A program made the translations under genes and the position numbers. From JAPULR01 sp963665075 (GTDB taxonomy: Bacteria > Chloroflexota > Dehalococcoidia > Lucifugimonadales > GCA-2712585), in NCBI GenBank assembly GCA_963665075.1, contig OY762063.1, positions 1,178,001 through 1,242,000 on the forward strand: 64,000 bases of DNA, in the 5' to 3' direction. Numbering within the stretch: the first letter of the stretch is position 1; the number at the start of each line of letters is the position of its first letter. A model generated the notes under the pieces. The model saw only the letters and a program-made list of their open reading frames with translations. It was not told the origin of the DNA and searched no databases. Shown one piece after another: positions 17,281 to 25,568 of this stretch.

Positions 17281-17309
17281 GTATAATGACCGCCTGCATT
17301 CTCAGTCAA
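17281..17309 (-). promoter_or_regulatory. bioY promoter
   Basis: On the minus strand, TTGACT (17304-17309) and TTATAC (17281-17286) are separated by exactly 17 bases, a near-consensus housekeeping promoter. Predicted transcription starts near 17274, leaving a ~30-base leader with AGGAGG and then TTG 17245. It also shows why ATG 17299 is unlikely to be used. Confidence 0.65.
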
Positions 17310-17369
17310 CGTCAACGCCGCAAAGTAATCGCAATCGGGCTGGACGTCCATACAGTCGCAATCAACGTC

Positions 17370-17399
17370 TTGACACTTTTCCGCCGTGGGTGCTAGAGT
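17370..17399 (+). promoter_or_regulatory. hrcA promoter with CIRCE-like operator
   Basis: TTGACA (17370-17375) and TAGAGT (17394-17399) form a promoter with an 18-base spacer. Over it lies a CIRCE-like element: left arm TTGACACTT (17370-17378), 9-base spacer, right arm GGGTGCTAG (17388-17396). Against TTAGCACTC-N9-GAGTGCTAA, 13 of 18 arm positions match and the spacing is exact. The operator spans the -35 to -10 region, so HrcA bound here would block RNA polymerase, i.e. autoregulation and heat induction. Confidence 0.65.
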
Positions 17400-17435
17400 C
17401 CCAAAATCCCCCCAAACATGAGGCTGGAGTGCCCA

Positions 17436-18473
17436 ATGGCTCCACAGCAAGACAACGCAGCGTCGAAACGCCGCACCTATAGCATCCTCCGAACTCTGGT
17501 CGAAGAGTACATCGGAACTGCTTCGCCCGTGCCTTCGGAAAGCATTGCCCGCCTTTCACCCGTGAAGGTCAGTTCCGCCACGGTCAGAAACAAGATGGCG
17601 GAGTTGGAGGAAGAAGGGTACATCCACCGGCCTCACATCTCTTCCGGCGGTGTTCCTTCCAGCAAGGGGTATCGCTTCTATACGGACACGCTGGACGAGG
17701 AGTTGGAGCCGTCCAGCGACACGAAACGGTGGATTGTCAGCAGGTTCCAGCACGGCGAGCGGGAGACTGAGTCCTGGATTCGCATCGCTTCCTCGGTGCT
17801 CTCGGAACTATCGCGCAACGTGGCCATCGTCACCTACCCCAAGACTCCGGCCCCTCGGGTGCGGTACGTACATCTGGTGCTCATTGAGGAGTTTCTGGCC
17901 CTGCTGATTCTGGTGCTGGAAGAGGCCCGGTTGAAGAAGCACCTGATTCCTCTGGAGCGGCCGGGCGACCAGGACAACCTGACAACCGTGGCGAATAAGC
18001 TGACGGACGTGTATACCGGCCTCACCTACAAGGAGATGATGGCGAAGACGGTGGAGCTGACCCCCTTGGAATCGGCAGTCGCCCAGGGTGCGCTATCGGC
18101 CCTGCGGGAGGAAGCCGAAAGCTCCGCGGCCCAGTACATTCTCAACGGGCTACGTCGGATGCTTGGGCAGCCGGAGTTCGACGGTCAGGGCAAGGCGTTG
18201 GAAGCGCTGGAGGTTCTGGAAGAACGCGCGCTCGTCAATCAGATGCTCGCCGGCGCTCCGAGCCACGGAGACGTGGACCTCGTCATCGGAGACGAGAACG
18301 ACGACGAGAGCCTGAAGCCGTTCAGCATCGTACTGTGCCAATACGGCGCCCCCGATGAGAGTTCGGGCGCCGTCGCCGTCGTAGGCCCGCCCCGCATGGA
18401 GTACGCCAACGTCATCGGCGGGATGCGGTTCGTCTCCGGCTACATGGGCGACCTTATTGCCCCCACCCGCTGA
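17436..18473 (+). CDS. hrcA: Heat-inducible transcription repressor HrcA
   Basis: 345 residues from ATG 17436, with GGAG six bases upstream; an ATG at 17418 lies too close to the predicted transcription start and lacks a Shine-Dalgarno. The N-terminal winged helix reads VEEYIGTASPVPSESIA and VSSATVRNKMAELEEEGYIHRPHISSGGVPS, the hallmark of HrcA. The GAF-like dimerisation part follows, ending with VGPPRMEYANVIGGMRFV. HrcA represses chaperone genes by binding CIRCE, and one such element overlaps its own promoter. dnaJ and prmA follow, but grpE and dnaK are not between them. Confidence 0.95.
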   Translation: MAPQQDNAASKRRTYSILRTLVEEYIGTASPVPSESIARLSPVKVSSATVRNKMAELEEEGYIHRPHISSGGVPSSKGYRFYTDTLDEELEPSSDTKRWIVSRFQHGERETESWIRIASSVLSELSRNVAIVTYPKTPAPRVRYVHLVLIEEFLALLILVLEEARLKKHLIPLERPGDQDNLTTVANKLTDVYTGLTYKEMMAKTVELTPLESAVAQGALSALREEAESSAAQYILNGLRRMLGQPEFDGQGKALEALEVLEERALVNQMLAGAPSHGDVDLVIGDENDDESLKPFSIVLCQYGAPDESSGAVAVVGPPRMEYANVIGGMRFVSGYMGDLIAPTR

Positions 18474-18515
18474 CGCCCAGCCCGTCAACCCCTGAATCCG
18501 ACAGCCAACTACGGC

Positions 18516-18544
18516 TTGAGAAAATCGCCCTGTTTTCGTATATA
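18516..18544 (+). promoter_or_regulatory. dnaJ promoter
   Basis: TTGAGA (18516-18521) and TATATA (18539-18544) are separated by 17 bases in the hrcA-dnaJ gap. The start of transcription would be near 18551, about 30 bases before the dnaJ start. No second CIRCE copy is visible here, so dnaJ may be expressed constitutively from this site in addition to readthrough from hrcA. Confidence 0.55.
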
Positions 18545-18579
18545 CTAGGGGGGTTGGCAACATTCTCTTGAGGCCGGTT

Positions 18580-19710
18580 TTGGCTAAGCGCGACTATTAC
18601 GAAGTTTTAGGCATTCCAAAGGACGCTTCGGAAGAAGACATCCGAAAGAGCTTCCGAAAGAAGGCCTTGGAGTTTCATCCCGACCGGAACAAGAAACCCG
18701 GCGCGGAGCAGAAATTCAAGGAGGTCAACGAGGCCTATCAGATATTGATGGACTCGGAGAAGCGGGCGCGTTACGACCGGTACGGCCACGCGGGACTGGG
18801 AGCGGAAGCCGGATACGCGCGGGACTTCGAGGGTTTTGATTTCTTCGGAGGCCTCGGTGACGTCTTCGACTCCTTCTTTGGCGGCTTCGGCGCACAGGCC
18901 AGGAACGCGCCCCGGCAGGGAGCCGACCTTCGCGACCGGGTGGCGCTTACCTTCGAGGAGGCCTACTCCGGCGCGGATAAAGACGTTACCGTGCACCGGA
19001 CGGAGATATGCAGCCGTTGCAAGGGACTCCGCAGCGAGCCGGGAACGTCGGTGAACAAGTGCGACCTCTGCCGCGGGAGCGGCAGCGTTCGAAGGTCTCA
19101 GCGCGGCCTTTTCGGACAGTTCGTCCAGGTGGTGGCCTGCCCCACCTGCCGCGGCGAGGGTTCCACCATCGAAACCCCGTGCAAGGAGTGCAGAGGAGCA
19201 GGCAGGGAAACAGTCGAGGTCTCGCGGGTTGTGAAGGTGCCCGCTGGCGTCGATAACGGGATGCAGGTGCGACTAACCGGCGAAGGCGACGTGGGCCACA
19301 ACGGAGGGCCTGCCGGCAACCTGTACGTGGACATTTCCGTCCTTCCCCACCACATTTTCAGGAGAAACGGAAACGATCTGCATCTGGAGATTCCAATAAA
19401 CTTCGCCCAGGCCGTGCTGGGAACGGAAGTGATCATTCCGTTGATAAAGGGAAGCGAGTCCCTGAAGGTGCCCGCAGGCACACAACCCGGGGCAGTCTTT
19501 ATGTTGAGAGGGAAGGGGATGCCCAAGATTGGCGCCCGTGGTCGCGGCGACCTGCTGGTGGAAGTATCCCTGGAAATTCCGACCAAGCTGGACTCGGAGC
19601 AGCGGGAGGCCCTGGAGAATCTATCCGAGACGATGGCGTGGAACAATGGCAGCTACGGCAAGGGGAAGGGCATCTTCAACCGGGTGAAGGACGCCTTTAC
19701 CGGCTCCTGA
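18580..19710 (+). CDS. dnaJ: Chaperone protein DnaJ
   Basis: 376 residues from TTG 18580, giving AKRDYYEVLG, the normal DnaJ N-terminus, with GAGG six bases upstream. A TTG four codons earlier would start within that ribosome-binding site. The J domain has HPDRN (HPD motif), then a Gly/Phe-rich linker (FDFFGGLGDVFDSFFGGFG). Four CxxC zinc motifs follow: CSRCKG, CDLCRGSG, CPTCRGEG and CKECRGAG; the first departs from the CxxCxGxG form. The C-terminal substrate-binding and dimerisation domains are complete. DnaJ stimulates DnaK; no dnaK or grpE is adjacent. Confidence 0.95.
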   Translation: MAKRDYYEVLGIPKDASEEDIRKSFRKKALEFHPDRNKKPGAEQKFKEVNEAYQILMDSEKRARYDRYGHAGLGAEAGYARDFEGFDFFGGLGDVFDSFFGGFGAQARNAPRQGADLRDRVALTFEEAYSGADKDVTVHRTEICSRCKGLRSEPGTSVNKCDLCRGSGSVRRSQRGLFGQFVQVVACPTCRGEGSTIETPCKECRGAGRETVEVSRVVKVPAGVDNGMQVRLTGEGDVGHNGGPAGNLYVDISVLPHHIFRRNGNDLHLEIPINFAQAVLGTEVIIPLIKGSESLKVPAGTQPGAVFMLRGKGMPKIGARGRGDLLVEVSLEIPTKLDSEQREALENLSETMAWNNGSYGKGKGIFNRVKDAFTGS

Positions 19711-19774
19711 ACTGAAAGCCGCCGCCGCATGACCAACCCTCGCTTGCCCATCCGCTCCCGGCGTTCCTGACATC

Positions 19775-20638
19775 GTGGAATGGCTGGAACTTAGCGTCCG
19801 GGTGCCGTCCGAGTTCGTAGAGCCGGTTTCCTACCTCTTTGGGCGTTACGGCAGCGGACTTTCAATGGAGAAGGCGGGAGAGGGCAAGGTTCTGCTCAGG
19901 ACCTACCTGACCACCACCGCCACGCAGAAGCGCGCAAGAATAGAGGTGGGCGTCAAGCTCATCAGCTCCCTTCGTCCCATCGGGGAACTGGGCGTCCGCG
20001 AAATCGAGGAAGAAGACTGGCAAGAATCCTGGAAGGAACATTTTACCCTGCTGCGGGTGGGACGCCGGTTGGTAATCAAGCCTCCGTGGATTCCGTATGA
20101 AGCCCGCGATTCCGAGCTCGTGTTGGAGATTGACCCCGGGTTGGCCTTCGGCACCGGGCATCATCCGACCACGCAAATGGCCCTGGAGGAGTTGGAGAGG
20201 CTGTCGCCCGCGGGCATGAGGGTTTTGGACGTGGGCGCCGGTTCGGGCGTGCTGAGCATTGCCGCCGTCAAGCTGGGAGCGCAACAGGTGACGGCGCTGG
20301 ACGTGGACTCCACCGCTGTGAAAACGGCCCGTCAAGCCTTGAGGGCCAACCGTATGGCGGACAGGGTGAGTTTGGGCCGAGGTTCGCTGCCCCACAGCCT
20401 GGCGCCCGCGGGAGCGTTCGACCTTGCCCTGGCCAACATCAGCGCGAAGGTCATATCCAATCTGGCGCCGGATCTGCATCGCTGCCTGAAGGCGGGAGGA
20501 ATTCTGGTGGCGGGGGGATTCCTGGACAAACAGGAGGAGCAGGTGAGGACGAGGTTAGACGAAATGGGCTTCCACATCCAAAACCGCTACGTCATCGAAG
20601 ATTGGGTGACGCTGGAAGCCGTCAAGCCAAGGGGCTGA
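19775..20638 (+). CDS. prmA: Ribosomal protein L11 methyltransferase
   Basis: 287 residues from GTG 19775 (EWLELSVRVPSEF). The SAM-binding Rossmann motifs are LDVGAGSGVLSIAAVKLG and LDVDSTAVKTA, preceded by the characteristic PGLAFGTGHHPTT. The catalytic-site stretch reads LANISAKVI where many homologues have NI-L-A. PrmA trimethylates ribosomal protein L11. Following dnaJ by 64 bases, as in hrcA-grpE-dnaK-dnaJ-prmA clusters, it completes a reduced version of that cluster. It is convergent with gpsA, 27 bases away, and no clear terminator separates them. Confidence 0.93.
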   Translation: MEWLELSVRVPSEFVEPVSYLFGRYGSGLSMEKAGEGKVLLRTYLTTTATQKRARIEVGVKLISSLRPIGELGVREIEEEDWQESWKEHFTLLRVGRRLVIKPPWIPYEARDSELVLEIDPGLAFGTGHHPTTQMALEELERLSPAGMRVLDVGAGSGVLSIAAVKLGAQQVTALDVDSTAVKTARQALRANRMADRVSLGRGSLPHSLAPAGAFDLALANISAKVISNLAPDLHRCLKAGGILVAGGFLDKQEEQVRTRLDEMGFHIQNRYVIEDWVTLEAVKPRG

Positions 20639-20665
20639 CGGTACACGCTCCGTTACGACTGCCAC

Positions 20666-21667
20666 CTATTCGGAGCGGGGAGGACGCCCCATCAGCCTCG
20701 CTACCGCTTCGTTCAACTCCAACCCCTCGAAGAGAATCTGATACGTGGCATCGACGATGGGCATTTCCACGCCCAGCTTCTGCGCCAACTTCCGGGCCGC
20801 CGCCGTGGTGTGCACTCCCTCCGCCACGTTCTCCATTGAGTCCAGGACTTCCGTAAGGGTTCGTCCCTTGGCCAGCTCCTCGCCCACGTGTCTGTTGCGG
20901 CTGAGACGGCTGAAGCAGGTAGCCGCCACGTCTCCCAAACCCGCAAGCCCGGCGAAGGTCAGGGGGTTGGCGCCCGCTGCCACCCCCAACCGGGTTATCT
21001 CCGCCAAGCCGCGAGTGATGAAGGCCGACTTGGCGTTGTCCCCGTAGCCGAGACCGTCGCAGATGCCGCTGCCTATGGCGACGATGTTCTTCAATGCGCC
21101 CGCAAGTTCGACGCCGATGACGTCGTCGTTAGTGTAGACGCGGAATCTGGAGGACATCAGCAGCCGTTGAACTTTCCGGGCTGCCTGCACGTCATTGCTG
21201 GCGACAACTGTGGAGGCGGGCCTGCCGGCAATCACTTCCTTGGCGAGATTGGGGCCGGACAGGACGCAGTAACGACGGGACAGGCCGGGCGGCATCTCAT
21301 CGGAGAAGACGGCGCTCATGGGCTTTCCCGTCTCCATTTCGAGTCCCTTGGCCGCGCTGGCTATGATGGCGTTGTCTCCCAAGGCGTCCCGAATCCATCG
21401 CAGGTTTTGACGGAATCGCTGTGCAGGGACGGCCATAATGACCGCTTCGGCATGGGTTAGGGCTTCAGAATTAGAGGCGGTGACCGCCAGGTTAGAAGGG
21501 ATCGGTATTCCCGGAAGGAAGCGGCGGTTTTCACCGTCACGGCTGATCCGGCGAGCCTCATCGTCGGTGCGCGCCAACAGAGCAGTAGGAACGCCGTTGC
21601 GGCACAGCTGAAGGGCCAGGGTGGTGCCCCAGGTGGTAGTCCCGACTACGGCAGCTTTGGCAGTCAT
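20666..21667 (-). CDS. gpsA: Glycerol-3-phosphate dehydrogenase [NAD(P)+]
   Basis: 333 residues. The N-terminal Rossmann loop reads VVGTTTWGTTLA, with Thr in place of the middle Gly of GxGxWG. SAAKGLE, LSGPNLAKEV, ELAGALKNIVAIGSG (catalytic Lys in the helix) and GLAGLGDVAATC are the classic GpsA blocks. It reduces dihydroxyacetone phosphate to sn-glycerol-3-phosphate for phospholipids. Starting 3 bases after plsY, which uses its product, it is the last gene of the der-plsY-gpsA part of the transcript. Confidence 0.95.
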   Translation of the reverse strand: MTAKAAVVGTTTWGTTLALQLCRNGVPTALLARTDDEARRISRDGENRRFLPGIPIPSNLAVTASNSEALTHAEAVIMAVPAQRFRQNLRWIRDALGDNAIIASAAKGLEMETGKPMSAVFSDEMPPGLSRRYCVLSGPNLAKEVIAGRPASTVVASNDVQAARKVQRLLMSSRFRVYTNDDVIGVELAGALKNIVAIGSGICDGLGYGDNAKSAFITRGLAEITRLGVAAGANPLTFAGLAGLGDVAATCFSRLSRNRHVGEELAKGRTLTEVLDSMENVAEGVHTTAAARKLAQKLGVEMPIVDATYQILFEGLELNEAVARLMGRPPRSE

Positions 21668-21670
21668 GGC

Positions 21671-22381
21671 CTACCCGGAATCCGCGGGGTTCACCCGATC
21701 GCCCAGGCGCGGCTCCGTGCCGCGGCGAAGCCGCAGGATATTGTCGGAGTGCTGCCAGAAGATGACGAAACCGCCGACGCCGAAATATATGAGATAGACC
21801 AATGAGAAATCGAAGAAAGCAACCTGCACCGCCGCGGCAACGACGGCCACAGTCACGGTCGCAAGCGACGCAAGCGACACGTAGCGACTCAGGCGGGCGG
21901 TGACGGCCCAGGCCAGAACGCACAGCGCCAGGGCGATGGGAGAAATTATCAACACCGCGCCGGCGGCGGGCATGATGCCGCGTCCGCCCTTGAATCCGAG
22001 AAACATCGACCAGTTGTGGCCCGCCAAGGCCAGCAGGCCGGCCGTCACTTCCGCAGAGGGAGTATCGGAAACGACTTTCGCCAGCAGAACCGCCAAAGCT
22101 CCCTTGCTCAAGTCCAGAACCAACACCAGGGCAGCGCTCTTGAGTCCGCCCGTTCGCAGGACGTTGCTGGTGCCCGTCCGTCCGCTTCCGTACTCTGTCA
22201 CGTCCACGCCGTGGAAGAGCCTGACCACGAGGAATCCCCACGGCACGGAGCCGAGGACGTAGGCCAGGGGAGCCAGGATGAGGTACTGGGCGAGGGACTG
22301 CGAAGTGTCCATGACCAGCGCGACGGCCAGCACGTAGACCGCCAGCAACGGAGGAACCGCCAGAGGCAGCGCGTACTTCAT
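21671..22381 (-). CDS. plsY: Glycerol-3-phosphate acyltransferase PlsY
   Basis: 236 residues with about six to seven membrane helices. Conserved PlsY loops are present: GSVPWGFLV, then EYGSGRTGTSNVLRTGG (a variant of the G-S-G-N-x-G-A-T-N motif), and LGFKGGRGIMPAAG. PlsY transfers an acyl group from acyl phosphate to glycerol-3-phosphate, the first step in phospholipid synthesis. Its ATG overlaps the der stop by 4 bases (ATGA), indicating translational coupling; gpsA follows immediately. The first membrane helix is preceded by an N-terminal extra hydrophobic segment (LAVPPLLAVYVLAVALV). Confidence 0.93.
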   Translation of the reverse strand: MKYALPLAVPPLLAVYVLAVALVMDTSQSLAQYLILAPLAYVLGSVPWGFLVVRLFHGVDVTEYGSGRTGTSNVLRTGGLKSAALVLVLDLSKGALAVLLAKVVSDTPSAEVTAGLLALAGHNWSMFLGFKGGRGIMPAAGAVLIISPIALALCVLAWAVTARLSRYVSLASLATVTVAVVAAAVQVAFFDFSLVYLIYFGVGGFVIFWQHSDNILRLRRGTEPRLGDRVNPADSG

Positions 22382-23700
22382 CGAGTCCTCTTGCCGCGCT
22401 TGAACACCAGCCGCAGGTGGGTCTGGCGAAAGTCGAAGGCCGCCCTGATGCGATTTTCCAGATAGCGACGGTACGAAAAATGAACCTTGGTGTCGTTGAC
22501 GTTCATCACGAAAGTCGGCGGGTTCACGCCCACCTGCCGGATGTTGCGGATGGCTACGCGGCGTTTGCCCATAGAAGCCGGCGGCTGGTTCGCCATTGCG
22601 TCCAGAAGCACCCGTTGCAGCTTGCCGTGGGGCACCACCCGCTGCCGTTCCTGGTGTAGGTCCAGGGCCAGCCGCAGCAGGTCGCCGATTCCTTCTTCAT
22701 TCAGCGCCGACGTGAACACGATGGGCACGTAGGGCATGAAGTGCAGCCTGCGCCGCACCGTCCAGAGGGCTTCCTCCCTGGCCGTGCCGGTGGGGTCGTC
22801 GATGAGGTCCCACTTGTTGACGACGGCTACGACGCCCTTGAAGCTCTCCGACGCGTAGCCGAAAACGTGGGCATCCTGGGCGGTGGCGAGCTCGGAAGCG
22901 TCCATCACCAGAAAGGCCAGGTCGCTGCGCTGGATGGCGCGAAAGGCCCGCAGAACGCTATACTTTTCGATGCCACGCCGCACCTGCCCTCGACGGCGTA
23001 TGCCCGCCGTATCCACCAGAATCATGGGGCTGCCTTCAAATTCGAATCGGGTATCCAGGCTGTCCCGCGTCGTGCCCGCAATTTCGCTGACGATGGCCCG
23101 CTCCTCGCCCAGGATGGCGTTCAGCAGCATGGACTTGCCCACGTTGGTCCGTCCCAGGATGGCGATGCGGGGCACGCCGGGATCCTCCTCGTCGGGTTCC
23201 TGGAATGGCAGAAGTTCGGCGGTCTTTTCCATCAGATCGTGGATGCCCAGGTTGTGGTAGGCGCTCACGTAGAGCGGCTCGTCCAATCCGAGGCCGTAGA
23301 ATTCCGCCGCCGAAAGCTCCCGCTTCTGATTGTCCACCTTATTCACGACGGTTATGGAAGGCTTCTCGCGGCGGCGAATCTGCAAGGCAATCTCCTGGTC
23401 GACGGGGTTCATGCCCTCCGCGCCGTCCACCAGGAAATAGAGCAGGTCCGCGTCATCGATGGCGATTTCCACCTGCGTCCGCACCTTGCCCTTGAGGGGG
23501 TCTTCCCCCGGAGGTTCCAGCCCGCCGGTATCGACCAGCGTGAAGGCCAGATCGTCCCACTCTACCTGCCCGATTATCCTGTCGCGGGTGGTGCCGGGGA
23601 TGTCGGTGACCACGGCTTCGCGCCGTCCCACCAGCCGGTTGAACAGGGTGGACTTGCCGACGTTCGGCCTGCCTATAATGGCTACAAGTGGTTTAGTCAT
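22378..23700 (-). CDS. der: Ribosome-assembly GTPase Der (EngA)
   Basis: 440 residues, normal Der length with two consecutive GTPase domains. The first has GRPNVGKST, DIPGTTRD, DTGGL and NKVD. The second has GRTNVGKSM (Thr and Met where Pro and Ser/Thr are common), EIAGTTRD, DTAGIRRRG and NKWDL. A KH-like domain forms the C-terminus (PTFVMNVNDTKVHFSYRRYL). Der is needed for maturation of the 50S subunit. It lies 42 bases downstream of argF and overlaps plsY. Confidence 0.96.
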   Translation of the reverse strand: MTKPLVAIIGRPNVGKSTLFNRLVGRREAVVTDIPGTTRDRIIGQVEWDDLAFTLVDTGGLEPPGEDPLKGKVRTQVEIAIDDADLLYFLVDGAEGMNPVDQEIALQIRRREKPSITVVNKVDNQKRELSAAEFYGLGLDEPLYVSAYHNLGIHDLMEKTAELLPFQEPDEEDPGVPRIAILGRTNVGKSMLLNAILGEERAIVSEIAGTTRDSLDTRFEFEGSPMILVDTAGIRRRGQVRRGIEKYSVLRAFRAIQRSDLAFLVMDASELATAQDAHVFGYASESFKGVVAVVNKWDLIDDPTGTAREEALWTVRRRLHFMPYVPIVFTSALNEEGIGDLLRLALDLHQERQRVVPHGKLQRVLLDAMANQPPASMGKRRVAIRNIRQVGVNPPTFVMNVNDTKVHFSYRRYLENRIRAAFDFRQTHLRLVFKRGKRTR

Positions 23701-23742
23701 AGTCTTAGTTCGAAGGGTCCTCGTGGCCCAGAGGCTGCTGCG

Positions 23743-24666
23743 CTAGTCCCCGGGGCGGTTGAGATATTCCAGAAGCGCCTTTTGCGCGTGGAGACGATTT
23801 TCCGCCTGGTCGAAGGCCACCGACTGCGGATTATCCAGCATCCCGGGCGGCACCTCCTCGCCGTAGTGGGCGGGCATGTCGTGCATGAAGATGGCGTCGG
23901 GACGGGCCAGGGACAGCAGTTCCGGGTTGACGGTGTAGCCCCTGAACGCCGCCAGGCGGGACGCCCGGTCTTTTTCGTCGCCCATGCTTACCCAAACGTC
24001 CGTATAGACCACGTCGGCGTCTACGACGGCCTCGCCCGGCTCCGTGAGAAGCAGCGGCGGCGGCGCGCCGTTCTCAGCCGCCCGGACCGCCGCATCCTCC
24101 AGGCTGGCCCCGTCCAGCTGATACCCTGGCGGCGATGCAATGACGAAGCTGCCGCCGACGGAGGCGACGCCCAAGGCCAGACTGCGCGCGACGTTATTGC
24201 CATCGCCGATGAAAGCAACCCGCAGCCCTTCAAGCCTCCCTTTGGCCTCCGACATCGTCTGCAAGTCCGCCAGCGTTTGGCAGGGGTGCTCCCAATCGGA
24301 AAGCGCGTTGACAACCGTCACGGACGCGTTGGCGGCGAATTCCTCCAACGCCTTGTGAGAATTCACACGGGCGACTATTCCGTCCACGTATCTAGAAAGC
24401 ACCTTCGCCACGTCGGACACCGGCTCCCGAACGCCCAAGCCAACTTCCTGACCGCCGGTGTAGAAGCAGTGCCCACCAAGTTGGTGGATGCCCACCTCGA
24501 AGCTGCCCCGGGTTCGTAGCGACGGCTTTTCGAAAAGCAAAGCCACGGTGCGGCCCGACAAAGCGTTGGACGCAGCGCCGCGCTTCATGGCCGAAGCCCT
24601 TTCGACGACGGCGCGTATTTCCGAGGAACCGAGGTCCGTGACTGATAGAAAACTTGGCGGGGTCAT
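23743..24666 (-). CDS. argF: Ornithine carbamoyltransferase
   Basis: 307 residues. Carbamoyl-phosphate-binding residues are in EKPSLRTRGSFEVG (residues 46-59) and HPCQTLAD (127-134). The ornithine loop is DVWVSMGDE (223-231), which distinguishes OTCase from aspartate carbamoyltransferase. The normally invariant HCLPA motif near the end reads HDMPA (262-266), so the active-site Cys is replaced by Asp. The enzyme makes citrulline from ornithine and carbamoyl phosphate in arginine synthesis. The ATG follows GGAGGG at a 3-base spacing. It lies between a GNAT gene and der on the same strand; no other arg gene is visible. Confidence 0.85.
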   Translation of the reverse strand: MTPPSFLSVTDLGSSEIRAVVERASAMKRGAASNALSGRTVALLFEKPSLRTRGSFEVGIHQLGGHCFYTGGQEVGLGVREPVSDVAKVLSRYVDGIVARVNSHKALEEFAANASVTVVNALSDWEHPCQTLADLQTMSEAKGRLEGLRVAFIGDGNNVARSLALGVASVGGSFVIASPPGYQLDGASLEDAAVRAAENGAPPPLLLTEPGEAVVDADVVYTDVWVSMGDEKDRASRLAAFRGYTVNPELLSLARPDAIFMHDMPAHYGEEVPPGMLDNPQSVAFDQAENRLHAQKALLEYLNRPGD

Positions 24667-24736
24667 CTGCCCTCCTGGGCAAAATAATATCTCAAGGGGT
24701 GGAGGTGCTTCAACCTGCGCCCGTTGGCGACCACCC

Positions 24737-25330
24737 TTATATCAATGGAACGTGGGGAGCCACTTCCCTCGGCAGCACCCCGATGATTCTGGGATCGTCG
24801 GCTATCTCGACTTGCCTACGATAGGGTTCAAACCCGGATCGGACGTAGAAAGCGACGGCGCCGGGGTGGTCGAAAGTGCAGGTATGCAGCCAAAGCCTGC
24901 GGATGGGACGCGACCACGCGATTTCCAAAGCACGATTCATCAACCACCGGCCTGCCCCCTTGCCAAGCATGCCAGAAGTCAGCCCGAAATAGACTATCTC
25001 GGCATCGCCTTCGACCCTTAAATCGAGTTCCAACAAGCCCCGATTCTCATCCCTGACAGTCAATACGTAAATCTGGTATTGGGGATGGCGCAGGATTTCG
25101 CTGAGAGCGGCATCGTCCAGCTTGAGTCGTGAAAACCATAGCCAATCCTGTCCCACCTGCCGGAACAATGCCCGGTATTCGTCCAGGTTGGAGAACTCGG
25201 CTTCCTTTAGAGTCCACGATTCCTGGGATGGGCCCGGGCGGGCCGGAGGACGTTGAACCATCTGCAAGTAGGTGATAACGGCGGCAACCTTCCCTGGGGG
25301 CACGTCGAAAAAATCGTCTGGCAAAATCAT
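24737..25330 (-). CDS. GNAT-family N-acetyltransferase
   Basis: 197 residues. The acetyl-CoA-binding pyrophosphate loop appears as GMLGKGAGRWLMN in the second half, preceded by strand EIVYFGL and followed by TCTFDHPGAVAFYVRSGF, the usual GNAT motif A and B arrangement. The N-terminal 50 residues are extra (DDFFDVPPGKVAAVITYLQM). Substrate unknown. It precedes argF by 70 bases on the same strand, so an N-acetylation role in arginine biosynthesis is possible but not shown by any motif. Confidence 0.8.
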   Translation of the reverse strand: MILPDDFFDVPPGKVAAVITYLQMVQRPPARPGPSQESWTLKEAEFSNLDEYRALFRQVGQDWLWFSRLKLDDAALSEILRHPQYQIYVLTVRDENRGLLELDLRVEGDAEIVYFGLTSGMLGKGAGRWLMNRALEIAWSRPIRRLWLHTCTFDHPGAVAFYVRSGFEPYRRQVEIADDPRIIGVLPREVAPHVPLI

Positions 25331-25486
25331 AGCTCTCCGGTCGGAACTGTCTAATCTGCGGGAGAAGCGTTGGACTTCTCAACCAGGGAGGAACTTTACC
25401 AACACAACCCTCGTCCGCTCAAGCCCAAAGCAATCGGAAATTCGCCGTCCACAGGCAATCTATTCTGCGGAAACTCGTGCGACCCA

Positions 25487-25546
25487 TTGACAAGCAACAG
25501 CGCTGGAATTACACTTCCTAACGTCATATACTGATATGTTATATCA
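25487..25546 (+). promoter_or_regulatory. Promoter and Fur/Zur-like operator upstream of the zinc-binding lipoprotein gene
   Basis: TTGACA (25487-25492) is followed after 17 bases by TACACT (25510-25515). Just downstream, at the expected start of transcription, lies the palindrome TGATATGTTATATCA (25532-25546), which has perfect 6-bp arms around GTT. It matches 11 of 15 positions of TGATAATNATTATCA, the 7-1-7 format of Fur-family boxes, and keeps both outer TGATA/TATCA half-sites. Because the regulated gene encodes a predicted zinc-binding protein, a Zur-type repressor is the best guess. The leader to the ATG at 25826 is long (about 300 bases). Confidence 0.5.
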
Positions 25547-25568
25547 TTTAGAGTTTGAAGGAAGCTTG

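Noticed and set aside
17246..17299. ATG 17299 as bioY start
   Set aside because: Lies between the -35 and -10 of the predicted bioY promoter, whereas TTG 17245 has AGGAGG at a normal distance.
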